From: Ktedonobacterales bacterium
Lineage (GTDB): Bacteria; Chloroflexota; Ktedonobacteria; Ktedonobacterales; JADMIN01
Assembly: GCA_015478575.1 (NCBI GenBank)
Contig: JADMIN010000167.1
Location: 1-6,199, forward strand
Direction of reading: 5' to 3'
Length of the DNA stretch: 6,199 nucleotides
How positions within the stretch are numbered: the first letter of the stretch is position 1; each line of letters opens with the position of its first letter. Positions 5,338 through 6,199 of the stretch are shown one piece after another. A model generated the notes under the pieces. That model was not told the origin of the DNA. It searched no databases and saw nothing but the letters and a program-made list of their open reading frames with translations. Both the position numbers and the translations under genes were made by a program.

Positions 5338-6159
5338 TCAATCCGCCAGGGGTACCCCCAGCACCACTGGCTCGTGCTCGGTCACCACGCCGCGCGCGCT
5401 GGCCGCCCGCGCCACACGCCACTCGCTCCACCGCGCCGAGCAGATGAGCGCGAGCACGGCGAGACTCGCACCCGCCAAGATATCCAGCAGATAGTGGTTG
5501 CCGGTGATGAGCACCGCCAGCGCCATCAGTGGCGCCAGCGCGATGCCCGCGGCGCGCAGCCAGCGGGCGCGCGCGCTGACAGCCACCGCCACGCCCGCGA
5601 TCAGCGCCCAGCCTACATGCAGACTGGGCATGGCGGCGTAGGGATTGTAGAACAGCCCCACTGAGGAGCCATCCATGTTGAAGCCAGCGGCCTTCAGGGT
5701 ATCCACAAAGCCCGGCAGGTAGCGCGGTGGCGCGACGGGTAGCACGACGTAGACGGAGAGGCCGAGCAAAGCCGAGAGCAGGAAGGCGTTCCGAAACCAG
5801 CGGTAGGCCCAGGGCCGAGTCCAATAGAGCCAGACAGCGACCGTTATCAATACGGGCAGATGCGCACCGAGGTAGAAGAGATTCGCCGCTTGCGCCAGCC
5901 AGGGATGCGCCAGGGCGAGGTGCTGCGCGGGCGCCTCCGGGCTGAGGTGGAGCGCTCGCTCGATAGCGAGCAACTGGTCGGCATGCTGGCGCGCCGCGCT
6001 CTCGCGCCCACGGACGAGACCGCGAGTGAAGAAGTAGGCCAGCGTGACCAGCGCGACCAGGGCGACCTCGCGCAGCGCGTGGCGCGGGCTGGGGTGGGTG
6101 GTCGCCGCCCGCGCGGCGGGAGCGGGCCAGGGCTGCCAGAGCGGTGTGTTCATGGTCAT
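5338..6159 (-). CDS. PAP2-superfamily membrane phosphatase/phosphotransferase (PAP2_3, Aur1-like type)
   Basis: A 273-residue polytopic membrane protein whose signatures place it in the PAP2 superfamily, enzymes that remove or transfer phosphate groups on lipid or isoprenoid head groups at the outer face of the membrane. Hydrophobic segments lie at about 31-49, 92-113, 124-141, 183-197, 203-219 and 228-241. Catalytic motifs are visible: APPRYLPG (143-150) stands in for the first motif, MPSLHVGW (177-184) is the second with His 181, and GNHYLLDILAG (220-230) the third with His 222 and Asp 226. The missing Lys and the NHYLLD form of motif three are usual in the PAP2_3/inositolphosphotransferase-like branch. 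The ATG at 6159 follows an in-frame TAG three codons upstream, so only 6159 or 6153 can be the start; neither has a strong ribosome site. Substrate is unknown. Confidence 0.92.
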   Translation of the reverse strand: MTMNTPLWQPWPAPAARAATTHPSPRHALREVALVALVTLAYFFTRGLVRGRESAARQHADQLLAIERALHLSPEAPAQHLALAHPWLAQAANLFYLGAHLPVLITVAVWLYWTRPWAYRWFRNAFLLSALLGLSVYVVLPVAPPRYLPGFVDTLKAAGFNMDGSSVGLFYNPYAAMPSLHVGWALIAGVAVAVSARARWLRAAGIALAPLMALAVLITGNHYLLDILAGASLAVLALICSARWSEWRVARAASARGVVTEHEPVVLGVPLAD

Positions 6160-6199
6160 CCATCGCTAGTCTTGCGCGCACCTCTAGAGAGCACTACGT

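Noticed and set aside
5276..6181. Minus-strand ORF of 301 codons overlapping the PAP2 gene in another frame
   Set aside because: The other frame carries the PAP2 motifs and the helices; this one is Arg/Ala-rich without features.

Overview
The window is a GC-rich stretch of bacterial chromosome with five complete protein-coding genes and one gene cut by the left edge. There are no RNA genes, CRISPR arrays, transposases or phage genes. The lipoprotein-type peptide-binding protein, the membrane-anchored S41 peptidase with a short N-terminus and the FmdB-type zinc ribbon with a Gly/Cys tail suggest a member of the Chloroflexota (Ktedonobacteria- or Thermomicrobia-like). That assignment is inferred from protein style and is only moderately secure.

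Layout from left to right. Positions 1-371 (minus) hold the N-terminus of an S41 (C-terminal processing) peptidase, starting at a GTG behind a clear Shine-Dalgarno sequence. Positions 372-683 are non-coding and contain two hairpins that end the next gene, plus a weak candidate promoter for the peptidase. Positions 684-2636 (minus) encode a family-5 (OppA/DppA type) solute-binding lipoprotein, driven by a near-consensus sigma70-type promoter at 2742-2770. A divergent intergenic region follows. It also carries a pair of near-identical 10-bp direct repeats just ahead of the plus-strand MFS transporter (2898-4178, CynX/NimT type). That gene converges on a 94-residue FmdB-type zinc-ribbon protein (4182-4466, minus), with only three bases between the two stop codons. 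Further right, on the minus strand, are an unrecognised four-helix membrane protein (4725-5192) and a PAP2-type membrane phosphatase/phosphotransferase (5338-6159).

The genes do not form one obvious pathway. The binding protein and the MFS transporter share a divergent control region and could be co-regulated, but no ABC permease or ATPase is present, so the binding protein is an orphan here. The PAP2 protein and the small membrane protein are co-directional 145 bp apart and may be co-transcribed. I found no convincing undescribed system. The items most worth checking are the divergent control region, the Cys-rich tail of the zinc-ribbon protein, the unrecognised membrane protein and the tandem hairpins at the end of the binding-protein gene.
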